Assembly (NCBI GenBank): GCA_023261755.1
Contig: JAGDXS010000012.1
Span: forward strand, 1 to 45,199
Length of the DNA: 45,199 nucleotides
From: Thermoplasmata archaeon
GTDB lineage: Archaea > Thermoplasmatota > Thermoplasmata > Thermoplasmatales > ARK-15
Direction of reading: 5' to 3'
Shown: one piece after another, positions 1 through 8,499 of the stretch
Numbering within the stretch: position 1 is the first letter of the stretch
Layout of the letters: every line of letters begins with the position of its first letter
Position numbers and translations under genes: made by a program
Notes under the pieces: model-generated
Databases searched by the model: none
The model's input: only the letters and a program-made list of their open reading frames with translations
What the model was told of the DNA's origin: nothing

Positions 1-141
1 ATGGAAGAAAACAGTGAACTATGGAAAGAGATGGCTCATTGAGATATTTTTCTCAAGGCAAAAAAGGATGAATATAAATTTCAGGAAGTAATATTCAAAA
101 TATACAGCTATTTTGTAATGAGAAATTATACGGAGGTATAA
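1..141 (+). pseudogene. 3' remnant of a decayed gene with an in-frame TGA
   Basis: Reading frame 1 is protein-like over 46 codons up to a TAA at 139-141, but a TGA interrupts it at 40-42. The part after the stop reads DIFLKAKKDEYKFQEVIFKI and continues to NYTEV, a mixed charged and aromatic composition typical of a real C-terminus. The window edge hides the rest, so I cannot name the protein. A strong GGAGGT (132-137) overlaps its last codons and precedes an ATG at 144 that opens only a 10-codon ORF, so a second, translationally coupled gene may once have followed. The alternative is that 1-42 is the true end of an intact gene and the rest is chance. Confidence 0.35.
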
Positions 142-263
142 AAATGGAATTGGTTAAAACACTTCATCAAATCTAAAATTTAATAAAAATTTTAATTGAG
201 AGATTGGTAATTTAAACGAAAAGTATTTTTATTTTTAAAAAAATAAATTTGTAGGTGACAAAT

Positions 264-2612
264 ATGAAAAATAAAAGTTATAGGGGATTATTAGCTATTT
301 CAATAGCCTCTTTTTTTGTAATTTCAGCTATTCTTGGAACTTCTATCTCTAATGGATATAATAATAGCGATCTAAGAATGGTCCAATTGCAAGGAAATGT
401 TCCATATATGATTACAAATCAAAACTTTTCTTCAGATTTGTTGAATCTAGGGCCTGCTAATGGTTCAATTGTGCTCAATTTAACAATATATCTAAGGCTC
501 CAAAATCTTCCTCAACTTTATTACTATGCTAAAATTTTAAACGATCCTTCTAGTAAGTACTACAGAGATTATCTCACACCGTCTGAATTTAGAGAATCAT
601 ATTACCCTTCTTCTTCCACAATAAATTCAATAAAATCTTATTACCAAGAAAATGGATTTCATGTTTGGCAGTACAGTTTTGCACCTTTAGTTATAATAAT
701 TTCAGGAAATATATCAACGATAGAACAGGTCTTTGGAATTACACTTTACAACTATGAATGGTTACCAACATCAACCGTTTTTATATCAAACAATCAAAAT
801 CCATGGATACCCATATCCTTTGAACCTTACATTTTGCATATTTATGGCTTGAGTTACAGTAGTTATGCATTATTAAGCTCAACCGAAAATTATATTCCCA
901 AAGAATCTTTAACAAACTATGAAAAAGCATCAAATCCATCAGGTGATCCTAATACACTTACACCACCTAATCTTGAGTCATTCTATTCTGTAAATATTCT
1001 TCATTCTTTTGGTTTTATGGGAGAAAATGAAACGATTGGCCTACTTGGATTTCAGGCTAGCATTAATATGACTTCCATTCACGATTTTTGGGCTGCGTAT
1101 AATATCCCTTTTCCCGAAGTTACGCAGATTAATATAACACCTAATGGCCAGAATCCTTATCCAGAAGGTTTTGAGGATGATCTAGATGTTGAATGGTCAG
1201 GTGCCATGGCACCCATGGCTCATTTATACCATATAGTTATTCCATTCAATATAACTGGTATAGGAAACAATGCTGTCAATCTTGAGATTTATTATTACTT
1301 AAATGTTTTAGATCCTAATATAATTTCGGGAAGTTGGGGTGAATTGCAGTTTCACCATGATATGGGTTTTGCACAAATATATGAACAAATGGGATTGCAG
1401 GCTGTTACAGAAGGAATTACAATATTTCTTGCAGCAGGAGATAGCCATGATATAAATTACCTAACTGTAATGGCATCCAAGTACATTGTTTCTGTTGGAG
1501 GTGTTGATCCAGTTATGAATTCAACAGGTCAAATGATTTATCAGTATGGCTGGTATGTTCCTGTGTCAAACTGGTATGGTGGATATGTAGGAACTGGTGG
1601 AGGATCAAGCTTTTTCTTTTCAAAACCTAGTTACCAAATATCAGAGCAGATTAGTGTACCTAATATATATTCTACGAGAGGTCAACCAGACATATCCATG
1701 CCAGCGGATCATATGATTACTAATGTTGGCGGCGGCTGGTATCTAGCAGGTGGTACAAGTTATGCTACCCCCATAAGTGCAGGTATTTTCGCATCCATAG
1801 AATCCTATCTGGCTAAACAGTTTGGGGATTCAAACTATTCTCTTGGATGGATACAACCAATTCTTTATAACTTAGGATATGAATCATATTTCGGAGAGAA
1901 TGCCTATTACAAGGTCCAGTACATGGAACCTGGTTACTGGTTTAACAGTGATAAATATCTCGGCCCTGGATGGAATGAATTTGCTGGAATAGGAAGCTTG
2001 CGTGTTTACAATTTATCCATAGATTTATACAACTATATATTGCATCCATCTGTAATTTCCCTTCTTCAAAGTGATCTTAACAATATATCAAGCCAATTAA
2101 CATATATAAAGAATGAGCTTAATGCTTTAAATGCATCAATATCTTTGGAAAATGGTAATATTGTTCAGATAAATTCAAGTTTAGGTAAATTTTATATTAC
2201 GTTAAGTGCCATTAATGCTTCCATAACAAACATAAATGGAAATGTGGTAACAATTTCTACAGGACTAGGTGAGATAAAAACTAATTTAACAGCATTAGGT
2301 ACTAGAATAATCACTTCTTCATCAGGAATAAATTCATTGATCAATTCTTCTGTGAAGATTGAAACCTCCTTAGGGAATATATCCGGTAAGATTATTTCAG
2401 TAAATGGGAGCGTTGCAACAATTAAAACAGATTATGGAACATTGCAAACAAATTTAAGCAATATCCAGATAACAGGAAAGAATACTTCATCTCAAACAAA
2501 CTTCAATGAATTATTACTTTTAATAATTCTTATTCTTGTCATAATAAACATTGTTACGGCAATATATTCTATAACTGCATTTAAGAAAATAAAGAACCAG
2601 AAAGAAAAATAA
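264..2612 (+). CDS. Secreted, membrane-anchored S53 (sedolisin/kumamolisin-type) acid peptidase
   Basis: A 782-aa serine-carboxyl peptidase precursor that likely degrades protein outside the cell at acid pH. Order of parts: signal peptide (about 1-30), pro-kumamolisin activation domain (about 45-200), catalytic domain (about 240-600), Asn/Ser-rich coiled-coil-like stalk (about 610-740) and a C-terminal membrane segment (about 750-772) followed by a basic tail. The S53 catalytic residues are visible: Glu304 and Asp308 in EDDLDVEW, oxyanion Asp393 in AAGDS and nucleophile Ser499 in GGTSYATP. A Gly-rich segment near the catalytic end (YLGPGWNEFAGIGS) fits the family's calcium site. I chose ATG 264 because AGGTGA lies 5 nt upstream; GTG 255 is inside that site. 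The stalk plus anchor suggests it is displayed on the membrane after export. A T-rich tract (2614-2629) follows. Confidence 0.9.
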   Translation: MKNKSYRGLLAISIASFFVISAILGTSISNGYNNSDLRMVQLQGNVPYMITNQNFSSDLLNLGPANGSIVLNLTIYLRLQNLPQLYYYAKILNDPSSKYYRDYLTPSEFRESYYPSSSTINSIKSYYQENGFHVWQYSFAPLVIIISGNISTIEQVFGITLYNYEWLPTSTVFISNNQNPWIPISFEPYILHIYGLSYSSYALLSSTENYIPKESLTNYEKASNPSGDPNTLTPPNLESFYSVNILHSFGFMGENETIGLLGFQASINMTSIHDFWAAYNIPFPEVTQINITPNGQNPYPEGFEDDLDVEWSGAMAPMAHLYHIVIPFNITGIGNNAVNLEIYYYLNVLDPNIISGSWGELQFHHDMGFAQIYEQMGLQAVTEGITIFLAAGDSHDINYLTVMASKYIVSVGGVDPVMNSTGQMIYQYGWYVPVSNWYGGYVGTGGGSSFFFSKPSYQISEQISVPNIYSTRGQPDISMPADHMITNVGGGWYLAGGTSYATPISAGIFASIESYLAKQFGDSNYSLGWIQPILYNLGYESYFGENAYYKVQYMEPGYWFNSDKYLGPGWNEFAGIGSLRVYNLSIDLYNYILHPSVISLLQSDLNNISSQLTYIKNELNALNASISLENGNIVQINSSLGKFYITLSAINASITNINGNVVTISTGLGEIKTNLTALGTRIITSSSGINSLINSSVKIETSLGNISGKIISVNGSVATIKTDYGTLQTNLSNIQITGKNTSSQTNFNELLLLIILILVIINIVTAIYSITAFKKIKNQKEK

Positions 2613-2613
2613 A

Positions 2614-2629
2614 TTTTTTCCTTTTTTTA
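2614..2629 (+). terminator. T-rich terminator after the S53 peptidase gene
   Basis: Two T runs (six and seven Ts) begin 2 nt after the stop codon. Archaeal RNA polymerase terminates on such tracts without needing a hairpin. Assigned from composition and position only. Confidence 0.5.
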
Positions 2630-2764
2630 TTAATAAAATTTAACAATGATCTATTATTTTTAAAATTTAAAAAATAAATATTTATTAAAATATAAAAATT
2701 TGAATTTTATCATCTAAGCTTTTATTAAATTAAATATTAATAGGAATTAGGTTTTTATCATTTT

Positions 2765-3595
2765 GTGGTATTGATAGCTGAAGTAAATGGATTAAAAATA
2801 GAATCTTTCAATGACTATTTTATTAGCTTTTTGAATTCACCATTTCAGGCCCATAGAGAATTAAAAGCGGTAGATATTTTTCCTGAATCAAGAAAAACAG
2901 AAGATGTTAGGTCACCAATATCTGGAAAAATAATAGATCATAAGATACATGTAATGAGAAAGAATGGAAAAAAGGAGCATGTACTAATAATTGAGTCTGG
3001 AAATTATTATATAAAAATTTTACATGTAGAACCGTATATTTCAGTTGGTGAGGAAATTAAATTTGGTCAAATATTCGGGAAATTGTATATTTCACCATAC
3101 TTTAGACCTTGGACAGATCCACACATACACCTGGAAGTTAGAAATAAAAATGATTTTCTTAGGGCAAGGGGAGGATTAAAATTAAAGATTCCTGACTGTA
3201 ACCCAATGGGTAAGACGATCCTTACCAATGATTTTGAAATTAAAGAATCTTATGCACTAAGAAGAATAATTCCAGTTAAATGTGGAAATTTTTATGGAGC
3301 AGGAGATTTAGGAATAATAGATGGAGGTTATCCACATTATAAATATGGATTATTAATAGGTAGTAATGATCCCATAATTTTTAATAAAAGTATAGGTGAA
3401 ATAATCAGCAAGGAAGATAGAATAATCAAATTCAACAACGATAAAATAGTTATGAACGAAATCGAATTCTTAGGTTTAGGTTTCAATATTTATTTAAATG
3501 ATAAAGCTCATATCAAATATATTTTCAAAAATAATATTGAAAGGGAAAAATTCATAAAAATTTTTAAGGATGTGAATTTTAATCTTTCAAAATGA
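2765..3595 (+). CDS. Cytoplasmic LytM/M23-like metallopeptidase-fold protein
   Basis: 276 aa, no signal peptide or membrane segment. The first ~135 residues match the lysostaphin/M23 pattern: His30 and Asp37 (HRELKAVD), SPISGKI, His87 (KILHVEPY), VGEEIKFGQIFGK, and PHIHLEVR with His120 and His122. These correspond to the two first zinc ligands, the catalytic histidine and the HxH pair of M23 enzymes, so the active site appears complete. The C-terminal ~130 residues are unrecognised. M23 enzymes normally cut peptidoglycan, which this kind of archaeon lacks, so substrate and role are unknown. The next gene, a radical SAM enzyme, overlaps by 4 nt (ATGA), so the two are probably made together. 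The start is uncertain: GTG 2765 or TTG 2771, with no ribosome binding site; an AT-rich TATA-like stretch near 2731-2742 suggests a nearly leaderless transcript. Confidence 0.65.
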   Translation: MVLIAEVNGLKIESFNDYFISFLNSPFQAHRELKAVDIFPESRKTEDVRSPISGKIIDHKIHVMRKNGKKEHVLIIESGNYYIKILHVEPYISVGEEIKFGQIFGKLYISPYFRPWTDPHIHLEVRNKNDFLRARGGLKLKIPDCNPMGKTILTNDFEIKESYALRRIIPVKCGNFYGAGDLGIIDGGYPHYKYGLLIGSNDPIIFNKSIGEIISKEDRIIKFNNDKIVMNEIEFLGLGFNIYLNDKAHIKYIFKNNIEREKFIKIFKDVNFNLSK

Positions 3596-4428
3596 AAACT
3601 CTAATAGCATATTATCCAGGTAAGGAATTTCCATCCGTTTCAATTACTGGAACATACTGTGCTTTAAATTGTAAGCATTGTTCAAGACACTATCTTCAAG
3701 GTATGATACCTGCAATTGATGAAAATACTTTGTACAATATGGCAAAAAGAATATATGAAAATGGGGGGAAGGGATTTTTGTTAAGCGGTGGTTCAGATTT
3801 AAATGGAAAACTTCCTTTAAAAAAATTTAAAGATGTTGTGAAAAAGATAAAAAGAGATTTTCCATTAATTTTGAATGCACATACAGGTATACTGGATGAA
3901 AGTGATATATATATTTTAGAAGAAATGGGAATAGATAACATTTCTTTCGATGCAGTAATTTCTGATGAAATTATTAAAAATGTTTTCGGTTTATCTAAAA
4001 ATTCAGAATATTACAAAAAATCACTTCTTTTATTGGATAGATCAAAAATGGCATATACACCCCATATTATAATAGGTTTAAATTTCGGAAAAATTTCTTA
4101 TGAGTATGAAACAATAAATTTTTTGAAAGAATTGAATAATTTCAAGAAGGTGATATTTTTGGTTCTAATACCAACAAAGGGCACACCTATGGAAAATGTA
4201 AAATTGCCTGAGGTTGAAAATATTATTTCTGTTATAGATTATTCAATGAAAAAAATAGGCAAGGATCATGTAATAGGATGCATGAGACCTAGAAATCTAA
4301 AAAATTTTGAAATTATGGCAGTAGATTTAGGAATAAAAGGAATTACAGTTCCAACACCAAGCACATTGGAATATGCAAAAAGTAAGGGTTACCAAATAAT
4401 AAGGGAAAATATTTGTTGTTCTTTTTAA
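3592..4428 (+). CDS. Radical SAM protein, biotin synthase-like archaeal family
   Basis: 278 aa. The CX3CX2C cluster motif (YCALNCKHC, about residues 23-30) should bind the 4Fe-4S cluster that cleaves S-adenosylmethionine. LLSGGSD follows where radical SAM enzymes have the glycine-rich SAM segment, and the rest fits a partial TIM barrel. Extra cysteines lie in IGCMRPR and in a terminal Cys-Cys pair (ENICCSF), so an auxiliary cluster is possible. The protein looks like the uncharacterised archaeal biotin-synthase homologues (COG1856 from memory). Some members of this broad group have been linked to lipoyl synthesis (LipS1/LipS2), and a lipoate-dependent GcvH is encoded at 25461-25847, but assigning that role here is inference. 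It starts at ATG 3592 inside the stop codon of the M23-like gene and ends 3 nt from the convergent coiled-coil gene. Confidence 0.75.
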   Translation: MKTLIAYYPGKEFPSVSITGTYCALNCKHCSRHYLQGMIPAIDENTLYNMAKRIYENGGKGFLLSGGSDLNGKLPLKKFKDVVKKIKRDFPLILNAHTGILDESDIYILEEMGIDNISFDAVISDEIIKNVFGLSKNSEYYKKSLLLLDRSKMAYTPHIIIGLNFGKISYEYETINFLKELNNFKKVIFLVLIPTKGTPMENVKLPEVENIISVIDYSMKKIGKDHVIGCMRPRNLKNFEIMAVDLGIKGITVPTPSTLEYAKSKGYQIIRENICCSF

Positions 4429-4431
4429 AAT

Positions 4432-5319
4432 TTACATGAATCCAGCTTTTTGCAAGATTAGTATATCTTCCGTAGTTAAAGGTTCACCTTTTTTGAATTT
4501 CTCAAAAATGCTCTCTGCAACTTTCTTCAGTTCAGTTTCTTTTTCCTGTTTCTTTGTCGCACTCTGCTTTACTTTTAATCCAGTGATTAATTTTTCAAAA
4601 TCCTTCAGTTCTTTTATAATATCATGAACTATATTATCCTCTTCTCTTGCCTTTTGTACTGCAATTAAATAATTTTGATGTGCCTCATCTGCAGATTTCC
4701 TTATTTCCTGGGCCTTTTCAAATATTTCCATTGCTTTATCATGATATGTTTGAGCCTCGTTTGCTACCTCTTCAATTTTCTTTGAAATTTCATCCAATTT
4801 CATTTTAATACCTAAATATTCAGCCTTCTTTGCCATGTATTCTTGGCTATTCTTTACCATTTCATCTTCTTCTTTTTTCATTCTTTCTATTTGAAGATGA
4901 AGATTGTGTATCTCTTCAACTAGTTCCGCTTCCTTTTCCTTTGTTAAAACCTTAGTTTCCTGCTTATTTTCCAAATCCTTTAATCTTTTCTTTAATTGTG
5001 ATATATTAGGCCTGTCCTTATTCTGAAAGATTACTTTTTTTCTTATTTCTTTTAATTCATTTTGAAGAAGTGAAAATTTTTCCTTTAATTCCTCTTTTTG
5101 TTTTTTAAGATCCTGAACTAACTTATTTAATTCATCTCTTTTATCTTTTAGTTCTTTTGCCTGTTTAAAAAGTTCTTTTGTCTGTTTATTCAGTTCATCT
5201 CTTTTGTCAGCCCATTGATCTGCCTCTTTATCAAACCTGTCCCTTTCAGCTTTATGTATATCAAGTTCCTTTTTCCTCTTTTCGTATTTTTCCTCTAATT
5301 CTTCAAGAACTTCTGTCAT
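4432..5319 (-). CDS. Archaeal coiled-coil protein (COG1340-like)
   Basis: 295 aa, almost entirely heptad-rich Glu/Lys/Leu helix (about residues 5-265) with no membrane segment. It ends in a short globular tail (FKKGEPLTTEDILILQ). This architecture matches a widespread archaeal family sometimes mislabelled phosphoserine phosphatase; no phosphatase motif is present. The function is unknown, and a structural or scaffolding role is only a guess from the coiled coil. ATG 5319 is preceded by a TGGAG-type site about 8 nt upstream. The gene stands alone, transcribed away from the ferredoxin oxidoreductase operon and towards the radical SAM gene. Confidence 0.75.
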   Translation of the reverse strand: MTEVLEELEEKYEKRKKELDIHKAERDRFDKEADQWADKRDELNKQTKELFKQAKELKDKRDELNKLVQDLKKQKEELKEKFSLLQNELKEIRKKVIFQNKDRPNISQLKKRLKDLENKQETKVLTKEKEAELVEEIHNLHLQIERMKKEEDEMVKNSQEYMAKKAEYLGIKMKLDEISKKIEEVANEAQTYHDKAMEIFEKAQEIRKSADEAHQNYLIAVQKAREEDNIVHDIIKELKDFEKLITGLKVKQSATKKQEKETELKKVAESIFEKFKKGEPLTTEDILILQKAGFM

Positions 5320-5525
5320 AATTGTTTCTCCATCACAGGTATTTGTCAGATATATAGGTAATAGATATAATTCTTTCGCTTTATAAATTAGAAAAAGTTA
5401 TATTTTTTCGATTTTTTTAAAATTAACAAAATTAACCATAAAAAATTAAGTATTTTATTTTAAGAGATGATTTAAAATAGTTACCATTAAAAATATTTAA
5501 ATAAGATTTGATACTATATTTTTTT

Positions 5526-7250
5526 ATGAAAAACGACTATGTAATAAGAATTGGAGGTGCAGCTGGTGACGGTGTGCAATCATCGGGAATTTTACTATCA
5601 AAAACATTCACTAGGCATGGATTACATGTTTTTGGCTATAATTATTATCAGGATCTAATAAGAGGTGGAAATAGCTGGTATCAAATAAGGGTATCAGACA
5701 AAAAAGTTAAGAATCAGGGTGATGGCCTTGATATATTAATTGCATTGAATGAAGATTCTTTAAATAGGCACACAAATCCTGAAATTAATGAGGGTGGAGC
5801 ATCTTATCTCAGGGGAATCGCCATTTTTGATGAGTCTATCAAGAATTATGAAAAAAGGGATTTTGTTAAATACATTCCGTCTCCTCTAAATGCAATTGCT
5901 TCCGGAATAAGTAAAAATCCATTGTTGAAGAATACTGTGGCCTTGGGTATGGTTGTATCAGGATTAAATCTTGACCTTGATATTTTCATTTCTGCAATAA
6001 AAACAGTATTCAAGGGAAAAAGTTTGGATGAAAATATAGAAGCTGCAAAACAGGGTTTTAATTATTACAAAGAACATTATGAGATATTTGGTTCATTACC
6101 AAATGGAAATAAGAAAAAAATCCTCATAGGTGGTGGTGAGGCTGTTGGCCTTGGGGCAGCTGTAGGTGGCATAAAAGCTTATGTTGCTTATCCGATGACA
6201 CCTGCATCTTCAACACTTCACTGGCTTGCATCACATTCTAAGGATTTGGGTATATTTATAAAAGTACCTGAAGATGAAATATCAGCAATAAATACTGTCA
6301 TAGGAATGAATTATGCAGGTATAAGAGCCATGACTGGAAGTTCTGGAGGTGGATACGATTTAATGCACGAGGGAGTAGGTTTAGCAGCTATGCTAGAAAT
6401 ACCAGTTGTAATATATGAATCCCAAAGGGCAGGTCCTAGCACTGGACTACCAACAAAAACGGAACAAGGCGACCTTTTGATGATCATAAATTCTTCCCAT
6501 GGTGATTATCCAAGGGCGGTAATAGCACCAGGAGATGTTGAAGAGGCCTATTATTATACTAGAGAAGCATTGAACCTTGCAGATAAATATCAAATGCCCG
6601 TATTCATTGTTTCAGATCTTTATCTTTCTGAAAGAATAGAGTCTGTTGAAGATCTTAATCTTGAGTTTAAAATAGATCGCGGTTTAATTGCAAATGAGAA
6701 TGATGAAAATTTTCTTAGATATAAATATACTGATGACGGCATTTCACCAAGAGCCTTTCCAGGGATGAAAGGCTTAATGCACAATGAAGATAGTGATGAG
6801 CATGATGAACGTGGTGATGTTGTTAGTGATGCCATTACAGATCCTGTTAAGAGAAAACTTTCTGTGGAGAAAAGAATGAAAAAACTTGAGACATTGAAGA
6901 AAAATCTTCCTCTTTTTAAAACTTACAGACTAGATGATGCGAATATAGTTCTTGTTCAATGGGGATCCACGAAGGGTGTTGTTGAAGAATCTGCAGATAT
7001 ATTAAGAAACAAAGGATATAAAGTAGGAGTATTAGAAATTAAATATGTTTTTCCTTTCAATACTGATGATTTTATTGCTAAAACTAGCGGTAAGAAAATT
7101 ATAACAATTGAAAATAATTACTCCGGACAACTAGCTAATCTAATTAAAATGTTTACTGGTGTTGAAACGCTAAAAATTAATAAATATAACGGTGAGGCAT
7201 TTTATCCAAGTGAAATTGTCAATGAAGTAATAAAATTGGGTGGTGATTGA
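5526..7250 (+). CDS. korA: 2-oxoacid:ferredoxin oxidoreductase, fused gamma-alpha subunit
   Basis: 574 aa. It works with the beta subunit encoded next to convert a 2-oxoacid and CoA to acyl-CoA, CO2 and reduced ferredoxin in the cytoplasm. Residues 1-195 form the gamma domain (IGGAAGDGVQSSGILL near the start) and about 200-574 the alpha domain. The YPMTPASS motif at residue 222 corresponds to the YPITP signature near the thiamine-diphosphate/substrate site of archaeal two-subunit enzymes. Whether pyruvate or 2-oxoglutarate is preferred cannot be read here, so the symbol is family-level. ATG 5526 is preferred over TTG 5508: there is no ribosome binding site, but a TATA-like stretch (about 5492-5505) lies 25-30 nt upstream, as for a leaderless mRNA. 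Confidence 0.88.
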   Translation: MKNDYVIRIGGAAGDGVQSSGILLSKTFTRHGLHVFGYNYYQDLIRGGNSWYQIRVSDKKVKNQGDGLDILIALNEDSLNRHTNPEINEGGASYLRGIAIFDESIKNYEKRDFVKYIPSPLNAIASGISKNPLLKNTVALGMVVSGLNLDLDIFISAIKTVFKGKSLDENIEAAKQGFNYYKEHYEIFGSLPNGNKKKILIGGGEAVGLGAAVGGIKAYVAYPMTPASSTLHWLASHSKDLGIFIKVPEDEISAINTVIGMNYAGIRAMTGSSGGGYDLMHEGVGLAAMLEIPVVIYESQRAGPSTGLPTKTEQGDLLMIINSSHGDYPRAVIAPGDVEEAYYYTREALNLADKYQMPVFIVSDLYLSERIESVEDLNLEFKIDRGLIANENDENFLRYKYTDDGISPRAFPGMKGLMHNEDSDEHDERGDVVSDAITDPVKRKLSVEKRMKKLETLKKNLPLFKTYRLDDANIVLVQWGSTKGVVEESADILRNKGYKVGVLEIKYVFPFNTDDFIAKTSGKKIITIENNYSGQLANLIKMFTGVETLKINKYNGEAFYPSEIVNEVIKLGGD

Positions 7251-7251
7251 A

Positions 7252-8103
7252 ATGGTAACTTTGAAAGATTATGATTATCATGTTAAACCTGATTGGTGTC
7301 CAGGATGTGGTAATTTCTCTCAATGGACTGCAATTAAAGGTGCTCTAGTTGAACTTGGCATAGAACCACATAATGTGGTAATTGTAAGCGGAATAGGTTG
7401 TTCTAGTAATATGCCAGAATATATAAGAGCGTATGGTTTCCATGGATTGCATGGTAGGCCTCTTCCAGTAGCCTCTGGGATTAAATTTGCAAATTCAGAT
7501 CTTACTGTTATTGCTTATGGTGGAGATGGAGATGGCTATTATGAAGGCCTAAATCACCTATATCATACTGCTAAAAGAAATATAGATATTAAATATATAG
7601 TATCGGACAATGAGGTCTTTGGTTTAACAACAGGCCAGGCTTCGCCAACGGCACCATTTGGTTTTGTTTCGAAAACAACACCTCCGCCTGAAGGATCTTT
7701 GGAAATACCTGTAAATCCTCTCACACTTGCTTTAACTGCAGGAGCTACCTTCGTAGCAAGGGGATATTCCGGAGAAATTAAACATCTTCAATCACTTATT
7801 GTTGAAGCTATAAAGCACAAGGGTTTTGCTCTTATTGATGTATTGAGCCCTTGCGTAACGTGGAACAAAATAGCCACTTACGAATATTACAAGGAGAGAG
7901 TATATAAGCTAAAGGATAATGATTTAACAGATTTTGAAGGTGCATATAAATTGGCGATGCAATCTGGTGATAAGATACCAATAGGTATTTTCTACAAAGT
8001 AGAAAAACCAACATATAATGACTTGGACCCTGTACTTAAGCAAGGTCCACTTATGAAAAGAGGTACAGAAATAAAAAAGGAGATACTTAATGAATTTTAC
8101 TGA
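7252..8103 (+). CDS. korB: 2-oxoacid:ferredoxin oxidoreductase, beta subunit
   Basis: 283 aa, the thiamine-diphosphate and Fe-S subunit that pairs with the gamma-alpha subunit. Four cysteines likely hold the single 4Fe-4S cluster: Cys16 and Cys19 in CPGCGN, Cys50 in GIGCSS and Cys201 in LSPCVTW. The thiamine-diphosphate/Mg motif begins with GGDGDGYYEG and ends near SDNEVFGLTTGQ. HGRPLPVASG is also typical of the family. GTG codons at 7240 and 7243 lie within the ribosome binding site GGTGA (7242-7246), so I take ATG 7252, which leaves one base after korA and suggests translational coupling. Confidence 0.9.
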   Translation: MVTLKDYDYHVKPDWCPGCGNFSQWTAIKGALVELGIEPHNVVIVSGIGCSSNMPEYIRAYGFHGLHGRPLPVASGIKFANSDLTVIAYGGDGDGYYEGLNHLYHTAKRNIDIKYIVSDNEVFGLTTGQASPTAPFGFVSKTTPPPEGSLEIPVNPLTLALTAGATFVARGYSGEIKHLQSLIVEAIKHKGFALIDVLSPCVTWNKIATYEYYKERVYKLKDNDLTDFEGAYKLAMQSGDKIPIGIFYKVEKPTYNDLDPVLKQGPLMKRGTEIKKEILNEFY

Positions 8104-8137
8104 AAATCTTATATACCATTGATTATTCGTGATAAAT

Positions 8138-8308
8138 ATGGCAGATCAAAGTAAAAGCATGGGCTTTCAATCAGCGGCCGGATTGATTAGATACTTCGAG
8201 GAAGAGAAATCTAAAGGCCCTAAAATAGACCCAAAGCTTGTAATATACATATCTATACTTGGTGTGATAATTATAGAGCTTTTAAAGGTCTGGTGGCCCA
8301 TACACTGA
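8138..8308 (+). CDS. secG: Preprotein translocase subunit Sec61-beta (SecG equivalent)
   Basis: A 56-aa protein, short enough to be missed by ORF length cut-offs. It carries the archaeal Sec61-beta pattern: a polar N-terminus, FQSAAGLIRYFEEE, a short KGPKIDP segment and one C-terminal transmembrane helix (about residues 35-52). It is the small tail-anchored subunit of the SecYE-beta protein-conducting channel. ATG 8138 has a GTGA-like site (8129-8132). A TATA-like element (8108-8115) sits about 25 nt upstream, so it may have its own promoter 34 nt after korB. Confidence 0.88.
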   Translation: MADQSKSMGFQSAAGLIRYFEEEKSKGPKIDPKLVIYISILGVIIIELLKVWWPIH

Positions 8309-8313
8309 AAACA

Positions 8314-8323
8314 TTTTATATTA
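8314..8323 (+). promoter_or_regulatory. TATA box of the tRNA-Glu gene
   Basis: TTTTATATTA centred about 26 nt before the first base of the tRNA, the standard archaeal box A spacing. Confidence 0.6.
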
Positions 8324-8343
8324 TTTTTGTATCTCCATTTTAA

Positions 8344-8438
8344 GCTCCGGTGGTGTAGACCGGTCAAGCATTCCGGCCTTTCGAGTTTAAAAGAAACGAA
8401 GAAAGCCGATGACCCGGGTTCAAATCCCGGCCGGAGCA
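8344..8438 (+). tRNA. tRNA-Glu (anticodon TTC) with an intron
   Basis: Acceptor strands GCTCCGG (8344-8350) and CCGGAGC (8431-8437) pair fully, with discriminator A8438. The T arm is CCGGG-TTCAAAT-CCCGG. The anticodon loop CTTTCGA with TTC at 8380-8382 is interrupted after position 37 by about 20 nt (about 8384-8403). Removing these gives a 75-nt cloverleaf, with one weak pair at the outer end of the anticodon stem (C8373/A8409). TTTCG in the loop can pair with CGAAG inside the intron (8397-8401), consistent with the bulge-helix-bulge that archaeal splicing endonuclease recognises. The exact splice points could shift by a base or two. Confidence 0.88.
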
Positions 8439-8499
8439 TATCTTTAAAGGTATAAAATTCTAACAATTTTTAACAGGTTAAAAATAAAATTTTCATCAT

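Noticed and set aside
2765-3595. Lipoyl/biotin carrier domain in the M23-like protein
   Set aside because: The SPISGKI segment resembles carrier domains, but there is no acceptor Lys in the right context, whereas all M23 metal residues are present.
8167-8466. 99-codon minus-strand ORF
   Set aside because: It is antisense to Sec61-beta and tRNA-Glu; its protein-like look comes from the complement of the tRNA.
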